The translations under genes and the position numbers were made by a program. Under the pieces are notes generated by a model. It saw only the letters and a list, made by a program, of their open reading frames with translations. It ran no database searches and was not told the DNA's origin. A DNA stretch of 46,921 nucleotides from Bacteroidales bacterium (GTDB lineage: Bacteria > Bacteroidota > Bacteroidia > Bacteroidales > UBA932). The DNA lies in assembly GCA_017615615.1 (NCBI GenBank), contig JAFZZW010000091.1, positions 1 to 46,921 on the forward strand, given 5' to 3'. This document shows positions 24,094-33,062 of the stretch, piece after piece. Positions within the stretch are counted from its first letter, which is position 1. Every line of letters begins with the position of its first letter.

Positions 24094-26338
24094 TTTGAAT
24101 ATGACCTACTGCATAAGTGTCAACATTGTCTGCCGAGATGGTCACTGCAGGAAGGTCTTTCTTGGCAATGGTTCCGCTGGCCTGGATCTTGCCGGCCGCT
24201 TCGCCGAATTCAATGGTCTTTCCTTCGCCTCTGATGTCGCCGAAAAGCAGACCGACACTTGTATTCAACGTGCTTGAAGATACGGAGCCCTTGAAAGTAC
24301 AGGGAACTTCGTCACGCGTTCCATAGGCTGGGTATCCGCTGGTATTGGCACCGCCCCAGCGGCCCAGCAAGCCGCCTACTGCAAGCCATTCTTCATCGTC
24401 TCCGTTGAAGTTGTCAGCTTTGACCGTAGCGGCGCAGGAACAGGCTCTTACAATGTAATTTGCCACAGGGCCGTCCACGTAACCGGTTAGACCGCCTATG
24501 GAACCCTTATACCCGACAAAAGTAATCTTGCATTCTTCTGTTACCTGGTTTCCTATCTGCTTTCCGCCAATTCCGAAGATACCTCCTGCAGATGCACTTC
24601 CCTTGCCGTTTACGGTGATGCTGCCTTTGTTCTTGCAGTAATAGGCATAGCTGCCGGCATGCCCTTCGATAGAGTCGTCGTCGGGATTCTGACGTCCGCA
24701 GATACCGCCGACCGCTCCATGGACACGGTTGCCCATATAGGTGCCGTCGTATTCTGCTGTGATGTCGGCTTCGTTTGAGCAGCCCTCAAATCCCAATCCC
24801 CAGGTTCCGGTGCCGGCGATTCCGCCGACGTGTATGACGTAATTGCGGAGTTTTACACCCTCCCTGTCGCTGGAAATGGCAGTAACGTTGATGGGCCCCC
24901 AGTTCTTGCACTTGGTTGCGTCGCCGCGGGCACGGCCGGTAATGCCTCCAACACCTACCATACCTTGGCTGTCTTCAGACTTAAGGTTGTTTATCTTCGT
25001 ATGATTGAGCGTAATTACGCCTGAGGTCTCGTTCTGGCATTCGGTGAAGACGCAATAATTGTCTCCGCTTAAATCCTGGCCGCCACCGAGGATACCGCCT
25101 ACGCTGATACCTCCGTTATCCCTGCCGGCAAGCTTTGTCCTGGGATTGCCGTAATCGGCATTCAGGGTAACGGGACCGCGGTTCACGCAGGACTCAAATG
25201 TGGCGCTTTCTGCATATCCCACAAGTCCGCCAAGGCCTGCAGCTTTGTGGCTATGGCCTCCGGCCTCGATTGAAATTGCTCCGCTGTTGGAGCAGTTGTT
25301 GAAGATGCCGCCTATAGACTCGCCCACCAGACCGCCGATAGCAATATAATCACTTACGTCAGAGTCGGTCTTGAAAGTGACGCTGGCGCGATTCTTCACT
25401 GCAATATAGTTGCCGTGGCTGTCTTTGCCTACCAGTGCACCGAAAACAGTGCTGCCGGTGGTGAATTTGCAGGATTCATCTATGACAAGGTCGTTGATTG
25501 TGCCGCAGTTGGTTGCAAAGAGAGGAACGCTCGACTTAAGATTCTTGATGGAGAATCCCTGGCCTGCCAGAGTTCCTGAGAATCCGGATGCGCTGGTGAT
25601 GGATACGCCGCTCATATCTATGTCGGTTGTGATGGCGGTCACGTCTCTGGTATCCTCGGAAATGCTGCTCAGCCATGCAACCAACTGAGCTGCAGAGCTG
25701 ATGGAGTTGGCCGCTTCTGCGGTGGTGGCTACGGTTTTTATCTCCGAATAAGCCATGCTGTATCCTTCGGCTATGACGCCCACACGCACATCATAGGACA
25801 CCCCGCTTTCAAGTCCGGTGATCCTGTACGATGTTTCCGTTACCGAGGCATCAGTCTTGAATTCGGTGTCAATGGACAGCCTGTGCTCAACTTGATAGTT
25901 TGCTGCGCCCTCGACGGCATCCCAGACGACGTTAAGGAAACCGATTCCGGAAGTCACCTGAATGACAGGACTGGGAAGGTACCTTACGATATCTACTGTG
26001 ACGACGTTTGAATAAGGACTCTCAGATTCGCCGCATGTGGCTTTGACCCGGAAATCATAGCTGAGTCCGAATTCAAGACCGGTAACCTGATATGGGCTGT
26101 ACGTAGGAGTGCCGGAGACGGCGAATTCACTGTCCGTCGTTTTTTTATACTCCACTTTATATCCTGTGGCATTGGTTACAGACGACCAGGAAACAGAGAC
26201 TGTGGTTCCGTCGGCAACGGCAGAAATCACAGGAGCCTTAAGATCCACCTTCTCGGGCTCGGGTTCCGGCTTCTCGCATGAGATGACGAATGCCCCCATG
26301 AGGGCCAGGCCTGTAATGGCAAGGATGATTCTTTTCAT
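24050..26338 (-). CDS. Surface lipoprotein: two fibronectin-III domains plus GLUG-type repeats
   Basis: A 762-aa lipoprotein (FVISC, Cys21, followed by EKPEPEPE, an acidic stretch like the Bacteroidetes surface-export signal). Two fibronectin type III domains (about 35-115 and 120-205) are followed by a long series of GLUG-like repeats (about 230-720). In these, VGGLVG or VGGIxG strands alternate with CxNxGxIT turns, predicted to form a beta-helix. The repeats are clearly related to those in the two upstream EEP proteins, but there is no catalytic domain here. A role in glycan or host-surface binding is plausible. It follows the lyase-GH88 gene by 8 nt. Confidence 0.78.
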   Translation of the reverse strand: MKRIILAITGLALMGAFVISCEKPEPEPEKVDLKAPVISAVADGTTVSVSWSSVTNATGYKVEYKKTTDSEFAVSGTPTYSPYQVTGLEFGLSYDFRVKATCGESESPYSNVVTVDIVRYLPSPVIQVTSGIGFLNVVWDAVEGAANYQVEHRLSIDTEFKTDASVTETSYRITGLESGVSYDVRVGVIAEGYSMAYSEIKTVATTAEAANSISSAAQLVAWLSSISEDTRDVTAITTDIDMSGVSITSASGFSGTLAGQGFSIKNLKSSVPLFATNCGTINDLVIDESCKFTTGSTVFGALVGKDSHGNYIAVKNRASVTFKTDSDVSDYIAIGGLVGESIGGIFNNCSNSGAISIEAGGHSHKAAGLGGLVGYAESATFESCVNRGPVTLNADYGNPRTKLAGRDNGGISVGGILGGGQDLSGDNYCVFTECQNETSGVITLNHTKINNLKSEDSQGMVGVGGITGRARGDATKCKNWGPINVTAISSDREGVKLRNYVIHVGGIAGTGTWGLGFEGCSNEADITAEYDGTYMGNRVHGAVGGICGRQNPDDDSIEGHAGSYAYYCKNKGSITVNGKGSASAGGIFGIGGKQIGNQVTEECKITFVGYKGSIGGLTGYVDGPVANYIVRACSCAATVKADNFNGDDEEWLAVGGLLGRWGGANTSGYPAYGTRDEVPCTFKGSVSSSTLNTSVGLLFGDIRGEGKTIEFGEAAGKIQASGTIAKKDLPAVTISADNVDTYAVGHIQSGANVTVHVEYSAD

Positions 26339-26346
26339 GTTGGTTG

Positions 26347-29307
26347 CTATTTTAATGTTTTTATTCTGTTCAAGGCTTCAAGGAAGTAATAATCCGCATA
26401 AGGGAGGGGAACGTCAATCTCGGAGCCTCCGGGGAGATTGCCCACGCTGTGCTTCAACAGGAAATTTCCGTTGGTGCCGACCGGGGCAAGGTATTCGGGA
26501 CCGGCGAGAGTGCGGATCTGTCTTTCGGCCATCTGCAGACAAGATTTGGCGAGCTTTTTGTCTGCTGTCTGCCCGCTAAGTTCGATAAATGCCGAGCACA
26601 TAATGGCTCCGGCAGAAGCGTCCCTGTAAGTGGGGATGCCGGGGTCGTCGAAGTCCCAATATGGGATGCCGTTATGCGGCAAGCGCTGCAGAAGCATACG
26701 TGCCACCGCCTCCGCCTGGGCCAGGTATTCGGGACGTCCGGTTTCGCGGTACATCATGGAATAACCGTAAATCGCCCATGCCTGGCCACGAGCCCAGGCA
26801 CTGTCGTCGGAATAACCCTGTACGGTTACGCGCCGCAACACTTCGCCGGTGCAAGGGTCGTAATCCAGCATATGCCAGCTTGTGGCATCGGGACGGAAAT
26901 GGTTGCGGAGAGTCGTCTCCGCGTGTGCTACTGCAATAGTTTGCAACGAATCACAGCTGAAGAGCTTGCCGGCGTACTCCAGCAGCTCCAGGTTCATCAT
27001 ATTGTCAATGATGACAGGGTATTTTCCCCTTTCGCCCGCGGTCCAGCTGAGAGTTGCGCCGACAGCAGGATTAAAGCGCCCCGCAAGGGCGGCTGCGGCC
27101 TCTTCAATAAGCGGCAGGTACTGCTCCTCCCCGGTAATCCTGTAAGCGTTGCCATAGCTGCAATTTACCTGGAAGCCGATGTCGTGGCTCAGGGGGAAAC
27201 TGAGTATGTCTGCTAGCTTGGCGGTTTCCTTACGGGCGAGGTCCAACACCTCCGGGGATTCAGTAAATTGATACAGCATCCACAGCGAGCCGGAGTAGAA
27301 GCCGCTGCCCCAGTATCCAATGCCTGAATCTTTGACGCTGCCGTCAGGCTTGAGGGTACGTGGAACAGTGGTGTCAGAAAGACGGGAAGACATAAGTGCA
27401 TACTGCTCACAGGCCCTATTGGCGACTTTTCCCGTCAGGGAGTCGATAGATTCGGGGGCATCAGGGACGAACCTGATCTTGTAGGTCCCCTTGCTCCGGA
27501 CCTGACTGTCTGTAAGGCTCAAACGGTACAGGGCGTCGCCCCAGCGGGGACTGAACCCCAGGCCTTTCAGGCACTTCTTTTCTATGCTTGCCGTGAAGGT
27601 TTGCGGGTCGAAAAGAATGCTGACGCCGGAAGGAAGGGTAACGCGGCCTTCCTGGATGACCGGCTCGTCAGTCAGCAGGAAATGAAGCTCGTTGGGCTTG
27701 CCGGCATTCTCCAGCAAAAATTTGTGCTTGATGGTCATGCCGCCTTTGCGGTCCAGCCTGTAGCTTACGCGCCAGGATTTGACTCCGGCGGAATCCGGAT
27801 ATGCCCCGGCGATGTCAGTGGTGAACCGGCGCATGCATTTACTTGCATTGCTGCCGGTTGCTTTATAATCGGCGCCGAATTCCTGCTCGCAGCCGTTTAC
27901 CACCGGGAGGTTGTGCCAGCCACTCTGTATGAACCAGTTGCGGAAGCGGCCGGAGCCGAAGGTGTCGCGGGTGTAAGTGCCTACGCCCGCATCAATCAGG
28001 ACGGGCGCGCAGTCGTAGAAGTAGATGCAGGAGCCTACGTCGTTGTGATTGTGGCGTTCAAGGTTGTTACCTCCCTTGGCGGCAAGGAAAGCCTTTCCGG
28101 AACGGATGAAAGCCACTTGGGCATCTGGATAATACACGAAATCATGCGGCTTGTATTCTGCATCAGGCTGTTGTTTGAGGGTACGTATGGCCTTGAGATT
28201 CTCCATTGACTGGTAGAAAAGAGTCCAGTCCAGAGTAGTCACTGGATTGTGGAGGAAAACCTTGCTGCGGCTGACGGCAAAATCAATCATGGTCTTGTTG
28301 CCGCTGTCGCGACCATAGCGAAATATCATATGATTGAGTGGATTCCGGGACGGCTTGCCATCTGCAAAGTTCACCTGCCAGTTGTCGCCTATATCGGCAT
28401 TCACTATATAATCTCCAAGTCTGCGGATGAGCGGGTCGCTCCAGAGCGATACTTCGCCGCCGGTAATCATTTCCAGGCACTCCAGACAGTCCATTACATG
28501 ACCGGTTGACTTGTACCAGTACGTAGTGCCTTCGTCGCAGGCGCCGTCTGCCGTTACAGATTCCAGATACAGGTTCAGTGAGCGGACGGCTTTGTCAATC
28601 GCAGCGGCAAGGGTATCCCGGTCATTCTCCAGAAGCATGAAGCACAGCATGGCATTGGCATTGCACCAGGGATTCCAGTTGTTCAGGACTTTCCCGGGAA
28701 CAGGCTTGAAGCCCATCCACCAGAAATCGTCCCGTTGCAAGAACAGGTCAAGTTCCCTCCTTTGCAGTTCCGAACGCAGCCTTGCAGCCAGCCCAGGCTG
28801 AACCTCGTCCAGCTGTTCGTGGAAGTAGTAATAGGTCCACGACAGCAACTGTGAGATATTGCCCTGGTACAATGCCAGAATGGGGTCGTCCGGATCCGGA
28901 AGCGGGCTCTTGCTCTTCTGGTATTTGGCAAGGTGGGCCGAGACAGCCCAGGCAGGAGCGTCGCAGAACCAATTTACGCCTTTTACGATGTCGGGAATAA
29001 ACCGGCCTTGGCCTTCGGCCAGCTCGGCAATTACCATGCGGCTGAGGGCGTCGGTGTTTGCCTCCTGCTTGTCTTCCATGATGGCGCGGTCTCCGGTGAG
29101 TTCGTAGGCCATATAATCGTCAGAGGTAATGGTAACCCACTGGAAGTCCAGCTGGGCCTCCCCCTGTGCAATCAGCGGCGCCTGATACTCTCCCAGAACC
29201 TCAGCCCAGCCGTCCCTGTCGGAGTATGCCGGATAAGGCACCCATCCCTGGTTCATCACCAGAGATGGGGCCGATAGGAAGAGTGCAAGTAGTAACGACT
29301 TGAACAT
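26347..29307 (-). CDS. Heparinase-II/III-like polysaccharide lyase fused to GH88 unsaturated glucuronyl hydrolase
   Basis: A 986-aa secreted two-enzyme protein with an N-terminal signal (LLLALFLSAPSLV). Residues about 30-620 show the alpha-helical toroid plus beta-sandwich of heparinase II/III-like lyases, with the hallmark RHNHNDVGSC (His419, His421, Asp423) and VLIDAGVGTYTRDTF. Residues about 640-986 are GH88: IIDNMMN (Asp768), GYSDDSAWARGQAW (Asp834/835), DASAGAI and the closing GGSEIDVPLPYADYYFLEA. The lyase would leave a 4,5-unsaturated uronic acid that the attached GH88 removes, so the substrate contains uronic acid. The exact lyase family cannot be assigned by eye. Its ATG overlaps the stop of the upstream 42-aa gene (TAATG). 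Confidence 0.87.
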   Translation of the reverse strand: MFKSLLLALFLSAPSLVMNQGWVPYPAYSDRDGWAEVLGEYQAPLIAQGEAQLDFQWVTITSDDYMAYELTGDRAIMEDKQEANTDALSRMVIAELAEGQGRFIPDIVKGVNWFCDAPAWAVSAHLAKYQKSKSPLPDPDDPILALYQGNISQLLSWTYYYFHEQLDEVQPGLAARLRSELQRRELDLFLQRDDFWWMGFKPVPGKVLNNWNPWCNANAMLCFMLLENDRDTLAAAIDKAVRSLNLYLESVTADGACDEGTTYWYKSTGHVMDCLECLEMITGGEVSLWSDPLIRRLGDYIVNADIGDNWQVNFADGKPSRNPLNHMIFRYGRDSGNKTMIDFAVSRSKVFLHNPVTTLDWTLFYQSMENLKAIRTLKQQPDAEYKPHDFVYYPDAQVAFIRSGKAFLAAKGGNNLERHNHNDVGSCIYFYDCAPVLIDAGVGTYTRDTFGSGRFRNWFIQSGWHNLPVVNGCEQEFGADYKATGSNASKCMRRFTTDIAGAYPDSAGVKSWRVSYRLDRKGGMTIKHKFLLENAGKPNELHFLLTDEPVIQEGRVTLPSGVSILFDPQTFTASIEKKCLKGLGFSPRWGDALYRLSLTDSQVRSKGTYKIRFVPDAPESIDSLTGKVANRACEQYALMSSRLSDTTVPRTLKPDGSVKDSGIGYWGSGFYSGSLWMLYQFTESPEVLDLARKETAKLADILSFPLSHDIGFQVNCSYGNAYRITGEEQYLPLIEEAAAALAGRFNPAVGATLSWTAGERGKYPVIIDNMMNLELLEYAGKLFSCDSLQTIAVAHAETTLRNHFRPDATSWHMLDYDPCTGEVLRRVTVQGYSDDSAWARGQAWAIYGYSMMYRETGRPEYLAQAEAVARMLLQRLPHNGIPYWDFDDPGIPTYRDASAGAIMCSAFIELSGQTADKKLAKSCLQMAERQIRTLAGPEYLAPVGTNGNFLLKHSVGNLPGGSEIDVPLPYADYYFLEALNRIKTLK

Positions 29308-29435
29308 TAAATAGTTTCCTCGTCGTCAACGCCCATGTTCTCCGTGTATTGGCTGTTGAATGAAGCACATATCGGATAACAAGTATGCGCTATTTCAAGT
29401 ATGTTTACTTCGGGTACAATGTAATTATTTTTCAT
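29307..29435 (-). CDS. 42-aa small protein A, paired with GLUG-EEP gene
   Basis: An open frame of 42 codons beginning MKNNYIVPEVNILEI and ending VDDEETI. It starts 12 nt after the preceding GLUG-EEP gene, and its stop overlaps the next ATG (TAATG). The same arrangement recurs at 32922-33050: identical length, the same 12-nt gap, similar upstream bases, and a related protein sharing the YIxP opening and the xDDxExI ending. It resembles short Bacteroidales proteins with an N-terminal K/E-x-Y-I-x-P pattern that accompany surface lipoprotein genes. No signal peptide or membrane segment is evident, and the function is unknown. Confidence 0.65.
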   Translation of the reverse strand: MKNNYIVPEVNILEIAHTCYPICASFNSQYTENMGVDDEETI

Positions 29436-29447
29436 AACCGTTCGCTT

Positions 29448-32400
29448 TTAGGAAATGTGGGCGATGATGGGATAGTGGTCGGACAGGAAAGTCTCGCCGT
29501 TCGTGGTATAACCGCCGTAGTTACGGACGGCGGAAGTCAGGGTGACATAAGAATCCACCGTGATGGATTTGCTCACCCAGATGTGATCCACCTTATTGCG
29601 GTCCTTGCTGGTGTCCCCGAAAGCATTGTAGGTGTAAAGATTCTGGTTCTCTTCGCTGACAATCGAGGCTGCGGAATACCTGGTGTTATTCATCGATGAT
29701 TTGATGCTGTCCCAGCATGCGTTTCCAATCACACAGTTGAAATCGCCCATAAGGATAACCGGATAATTGTTGGTATTAAGCGCAGCAATCCGGCTTTCAA
29801 CCAGCGCTGTGGCTTTGGAGAAACCGCTGTTCGAGTCGTTCATCGGGAAATGGGTCGTGACGTAGAAGAAATAACGGCCGGTCGCCTTTTCCCGGACGGT
29901 AGCATAGAGGGCCGTCCTTTCATAACCGTCCCAACTGGTCCCTTCACTGGAATAGCTGTCGCGAAGCCAGAAGTGACCGATGTCGCTCAACTCTACCGTA
30001 CTTGTTTTGTAGAGGATAGCGTTTGACTTGTCGCTGTAACGATAACCCGTATAAGCACTGAGGTTGTCTGTCAGGTAATTCCAAGGGTGCTTGCCCTCTG
30101 TCGCAAGGTCCCACACGTCAAGATCCTTGACTTCCTGAAGACCGATGATGTCCGGGCTTTCGCCGTTTATCATCGACACGATGGGGCTCTTGCGATCGCT
30201 CCAGTTGCTTCCCTCGCGGATATTGAAGCTCATAAGATTGAGGTTGGCTGGGGCTGCGGTCTCGCTGGTGACATAAATGTTCACCGTGCCGGCCGTGGAA
30301 CCTATTGCATAATCCTCGACGTTTCCAGCGTGAATCGTCAGCGGCTCGCTCATGGCGTTATCATAATCATAGCCCCAGCGATGGATGGTACCGGTAACCA
30401 GAATCGGAGTCTCAGATGTACCGAACACTTTTTCATTATTGCCGCCAATCCAACCGATGACCATACCCACCTTCATCGAAGAGGTAGAAACGATATTGCC
30501 GGTATAATGGCAGCGCTGCGAATCGCTTGAATAAGGAACAAGGCTCGGATAACTTCCTGTTGCGCCGGTAGCAAAGTAGCCGATAAGGCCGCCGACAGAT
30601 ACTACGCTGCGGTCCGTATTCCATATATTCTCTGCCGTAATATCAGCCTCGCAATAGGAAGTGCGGATGTGCTGATACTGAGAGCTACCGTCTGCAAAAC
30701 CAAGCAGGCCGCCCACATAGCCCTTCTTGCATCTTACGTTGATAGGAGCAGTATCGTATACCCTGCACCCACGCATGGATCCTGAAGATCCGGTGATGCC
30801 GCCAACGGTAATATGGCTGTTTCCGGTAACGGTAATGGGACCGCGATTGGTGCTGAAGGTAACTTTTGCATTGGAGAGGCCGTAACCTTGTTTTCCGATG
30901 ATACCTCCGACAGCAGACATATTTCTTGTTGTATCATCCCAAGAGCCGTCGTAGTTGACGTTTATGGCACCCCTGTTGGAGCAAGAATTAATGCTAAGCC
31001 CTTCCCAGGTCAGGCCGGCGACTCCTCCGACTTTGAGCAGGCAGGGGCGTCTCGACCAATAATCATTATTCGCAGGACAGATGGCGATAGCCGTGATGGG
31101 CGCATAGTTGACGCAACTTTCCATGGATCCGTTACTCTGGCCGCAGATTCCCGCCACATTCAGGCATCCAGTCTTATCGACCTTCGGTAGTGCGTCCATA
31201 TGACCGTGATTCAGGGTAATGGCGCCTGCGGCAAGATTCTCACAGTGATTATAACTGCTCTTGACATCTGTAGTCTTCTCATGGTCCAATGCCCTTCCGC
31301 AAATACCGGCCACACTGATGTTGCCGTCAGTATCAGTAGTTTCACTGCTTATGAATGACCACTGGTGGGAATAGCCGTCACCGTACTGGGCATAGAGGGA
31401 TACAGGACCGCTGTTGGTGCAGTAATCAAATGTGGACTTCCTGGTCCAGCCAACAATGCCTGCCATGGCAACCGCCCAGTGGGAATATGCCGTAGCGTCG
31501 ATGGTGATGGCACCGCTGTTGGAGCAATGATCAAAAGTACTGCCGCTAGCGTTATTGGATGCACCGATCAGACCGCCAAGGGCAATGTTGTTGGTAATGT
31601 TCTCAGTTGCGGTAATAGTAATGCTTGCAGCGTTATTAACATTAGTGTAGGTTCCGCCGTTGTCAAGAGCCGCAAGGGCACCGAACTCGGTTACCGTTTG
31701 TGCCGGAGTAAATGCGCAGGTGCCGTCCAGAGTAAGGTTGCTCACGGAACCGCTGATCTCGGCAAACAGGGGAACGCTGGAAGTGATGTTGCTGATTACA
31801 TGGTCGTTACCGTTAAGAGTGCCGCCGAAGCCGGAGGCGCTGGTGATGGTGTAACCGGTCATGTCAAGGTCAGCTGTGATATTATAAGTACCCGTGTCAC
31901 TGGAGGAAGTGCCTGCAAGGAATGCAGCCAGTTCACGGGGCGAGTCGATACTGTTGTCGTAGCCGCCCATGACCGGCGTCCAGTTGGCGCTGGAAAGGTC
32001 GAGGTTGAGGGGCTTTATGGTAGCGCGCTTGTATTCCCTGGAGGAGCCGGAAACATAGGTATAATCTCCTGTACTGGTGCGGATTACATAGGTTCCGCCG
32101 TATGTTCCGGGGGCTACTACCATGTAGAAAACAGCGCCATTCTCTTTGCTGTTACCTACAGTTACAGGGCTGGCACCGTTGCCGGAAACGACTACGTCAT
32201 TTTCTGTATAACCGCTGATGGCGGGCATATTGTCCGCGTCAACGCTTGTAAGATTGTAGGTGAACGATCCTGCGCAGGCTGCTCCGGCCTGGAACGTCAC
32301 ATTCTCAATCTTTTCGCCTGCCGCAAAGCCGCTGCTCTTGTAGATGTTGAGTTTGATGACGGAGCCAAGGTTCATAAACTGAAGCGTGCCCACTTCGGTG

Positions 32401-32909
32401 TCTGTATATTTATCGACAGGTCCTGTAAGCTCAAAGGGGAGGGCAGCCATAGGCATGGCGGCGGCGGTCCCTGAAACCTGATTTCTGGGGATTTCCAGGG
32501 TAATCGCAGTAGCTTCCGCCTCGTTATTCACCTTATTGTAAGGTGCATAGGCATATACCATATCGCCTGCGGAAAGGGCAACGGTGCTCCTGATGGTCAT
32601 TGTTACGTTGCCGCTGACATCATCTATCTCAACATCGGTGTATTTATTCTTTGATGTCGAGGCAAATGCAGCAATTTGGTCACCGGTGGTCCACTTGACA
32701 TAATTGTTCTCAAAGGTGGATTTGGTGCCTTCGTCACCTTCGTTCTTGAGAATGAAGGTATAGGAATACTCACCGGAGTTTCCAGGCTCGATAGTTTCTT
32801 CCTGGTCCTGAGGGCCGGAAGGGACAGGCTCCGGTTCTTCTTTCTGCGTACAGGCGAAAAACAGCATGCCTGCCAGCAGACAAGGGATGATTAGGATTCT
32901 TGATTTCAT
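29448..32909 (-). CDS. Surface lipoprotein: fimbrillin-like domain, GLUG repeats and C-terminal EEP phosphodiesterase-fold domain (copy 1)
   Basis: 1153 aa. Lipoprotein signal LFFAC (Cys20) with acidic KEEPEPVP next. Residues about 45-310 resemble the Bacteroidetes fimbrillin-like or Mfa2-type beta domain (TKSTFENNYVKWTTGDQIAAFAS ... GDMVYAYAPYN). About 340-870 is a GLUG-type repeat beta-helix. From about 885 comes an endonuclease/exonuclease/phosphatase (EEP) domain with SFNIR, the metal Glu in IIGLQEV, TTHFPMN, MGDFNCV and the terminal LSDHYPI, plus KVDHIWV. All catalytic positions appear intact. EEP enzymes hydrolyse phosphodiesters (DNA, sphingomyelin, phosphoinositides), so the substrate is open. 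A paralogue of the gene at 33063-36401 and followed by small protein A. Confidence 0.82.
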   Translation of the reverse strand: MKSRILIIPCLLAGMLFFACTQKEEPEPVPSGPQDQEETIEPGNSGEYSYTFILKNEGDEGTKSTFENNYVKWTTGDQIAAFASTSKNKYTDVEIDDVSGNVTMTIRSTVALSAGDMVYAYAPYNKVNNEAEATAITLEIPRNQVSGTAAAMPMAALPFELTGPVDKYTDTEVGTLQFMNLGSVIKLNIYKSSGFAAGEKIENVTFQAGAACAGSFTYNLTSVDADNMPAISGYTENDVVVSGNGASPVTVGNSKENGAVFYMVVAPGTYGGTYVIRTSTGDYTYVSGSSREYKRATIKPLNLDLSSANWTPVMGGYDNSIDSPRELAAFLAGTSSSDTGTYNITADLDMTGYTITSASGFGGTLNGNDHVISNITSSVPLFAEISGSVSNLTLDGTCAFTPAQTVTEFGALAALDNGGTYTNVNNAASITITATENITNNIALGGLIGASNNASGSTFDHCSNSGAITIDATAYSHWAVAMAGIVGWTRKSTFDYCTNSGPVSLYAQYGDGYSHQWSFISSETTDTDGNISVAGICGRALDHEKTTDVKSSYNHCENLAAGAITLNHGHMDALPKVDKTGCLNVAGICGQSNGSMESCVNYAPITAIAICPANNDYWSRRPCLLKVGGVAGLTWEGLSINSCSNRGAINVNYDGSWDDTTRNMSAVGGIIGKQGYGLSNAKVTFSTNRGPITVTGNSHITVGGITGSSGSMRGCRVYDTAPINVRCKKGYVGGLLGFADGSSQYQHIRTSYCEADITAENIWNTDRSVVSVGGLIGYFATGATGSYPSLVPYSSDSQRCHYTGNIVSTSSMKVGMVIGWIGGNNEKVFGTSETPILVTGTIHRWGYDYDNAMSEPLTIHAGNVEDYAIGSTAGTVNIYVTSETAAPANLNLMSFNIREGSNWSDRKSPIVSMINGESPDIIGLQEVKDLDVWDLATEGKHPWNYLTDNLSAYTGYRYSDKSNAILYKTSTVELSDIGHFWLRDSYSSEGTSWDGYERTALYATVREKATGRYFFYVTTHFPMNDSNSGFSKATALVESRIAALNTNNYPVILMGDFNCVIGNACWDSIKSSMNNTRYSAASIVSEENQNLYTYNAFGDTSKDRNKVDHIWVSKSITVDSYVTLTSAVRNYGGYTTNGETFLSDHYPIIAHIS

Positions 32910-32921
32910 ACTTTTGTATTA

Positions 32922-33050
32922 TTAAATTTGTTCATTATCATCTATGATGAATATCTCTGTAGAATCGGTGAGATCGAAATTGGATTGACAGAGCACTTCG
33001 CCGTAATCCATTATCGACAATTCACAAACGGGTATTATATATTTTTCCAT
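32922..33050 (-). CDS. 42-aa small protein B, paired with GLUG-EEP gene
   Basis: A 42-codon frame beginning MEKYIIPVCELSIMDYG and ending IDDNEQI, located 12 nt after the GLUG-EEP copy 2 stop and 12 nt before the GLUG-EEP copy 1 start. Length, spacing and end motifs match small protein A at 29307-29435, although the middles differ. Conservation of the pair after duplication argues that it is translated. It has two Cys residues (positions 9 and 21), no hydrophobic segment and no recognised domain. Confidence 0.65.
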   Translation of the reverse strand: MEKYIIPVCELSIMDYGEVLCQSNFDLTDSTEIFIIDDNEQI

Positions 33051-33062
33051 AACCGGACTGTT

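Noticed and set aside
31365-32474. Plus-strand frame of 369 codons opposite a GLUG-EEP gene, with similar frames opposite its paralogue
   Set aside because: Repeat-rich sense sequence produces Gly/Ala/Val-rich open antisense frames in both copies; no start context or domain.
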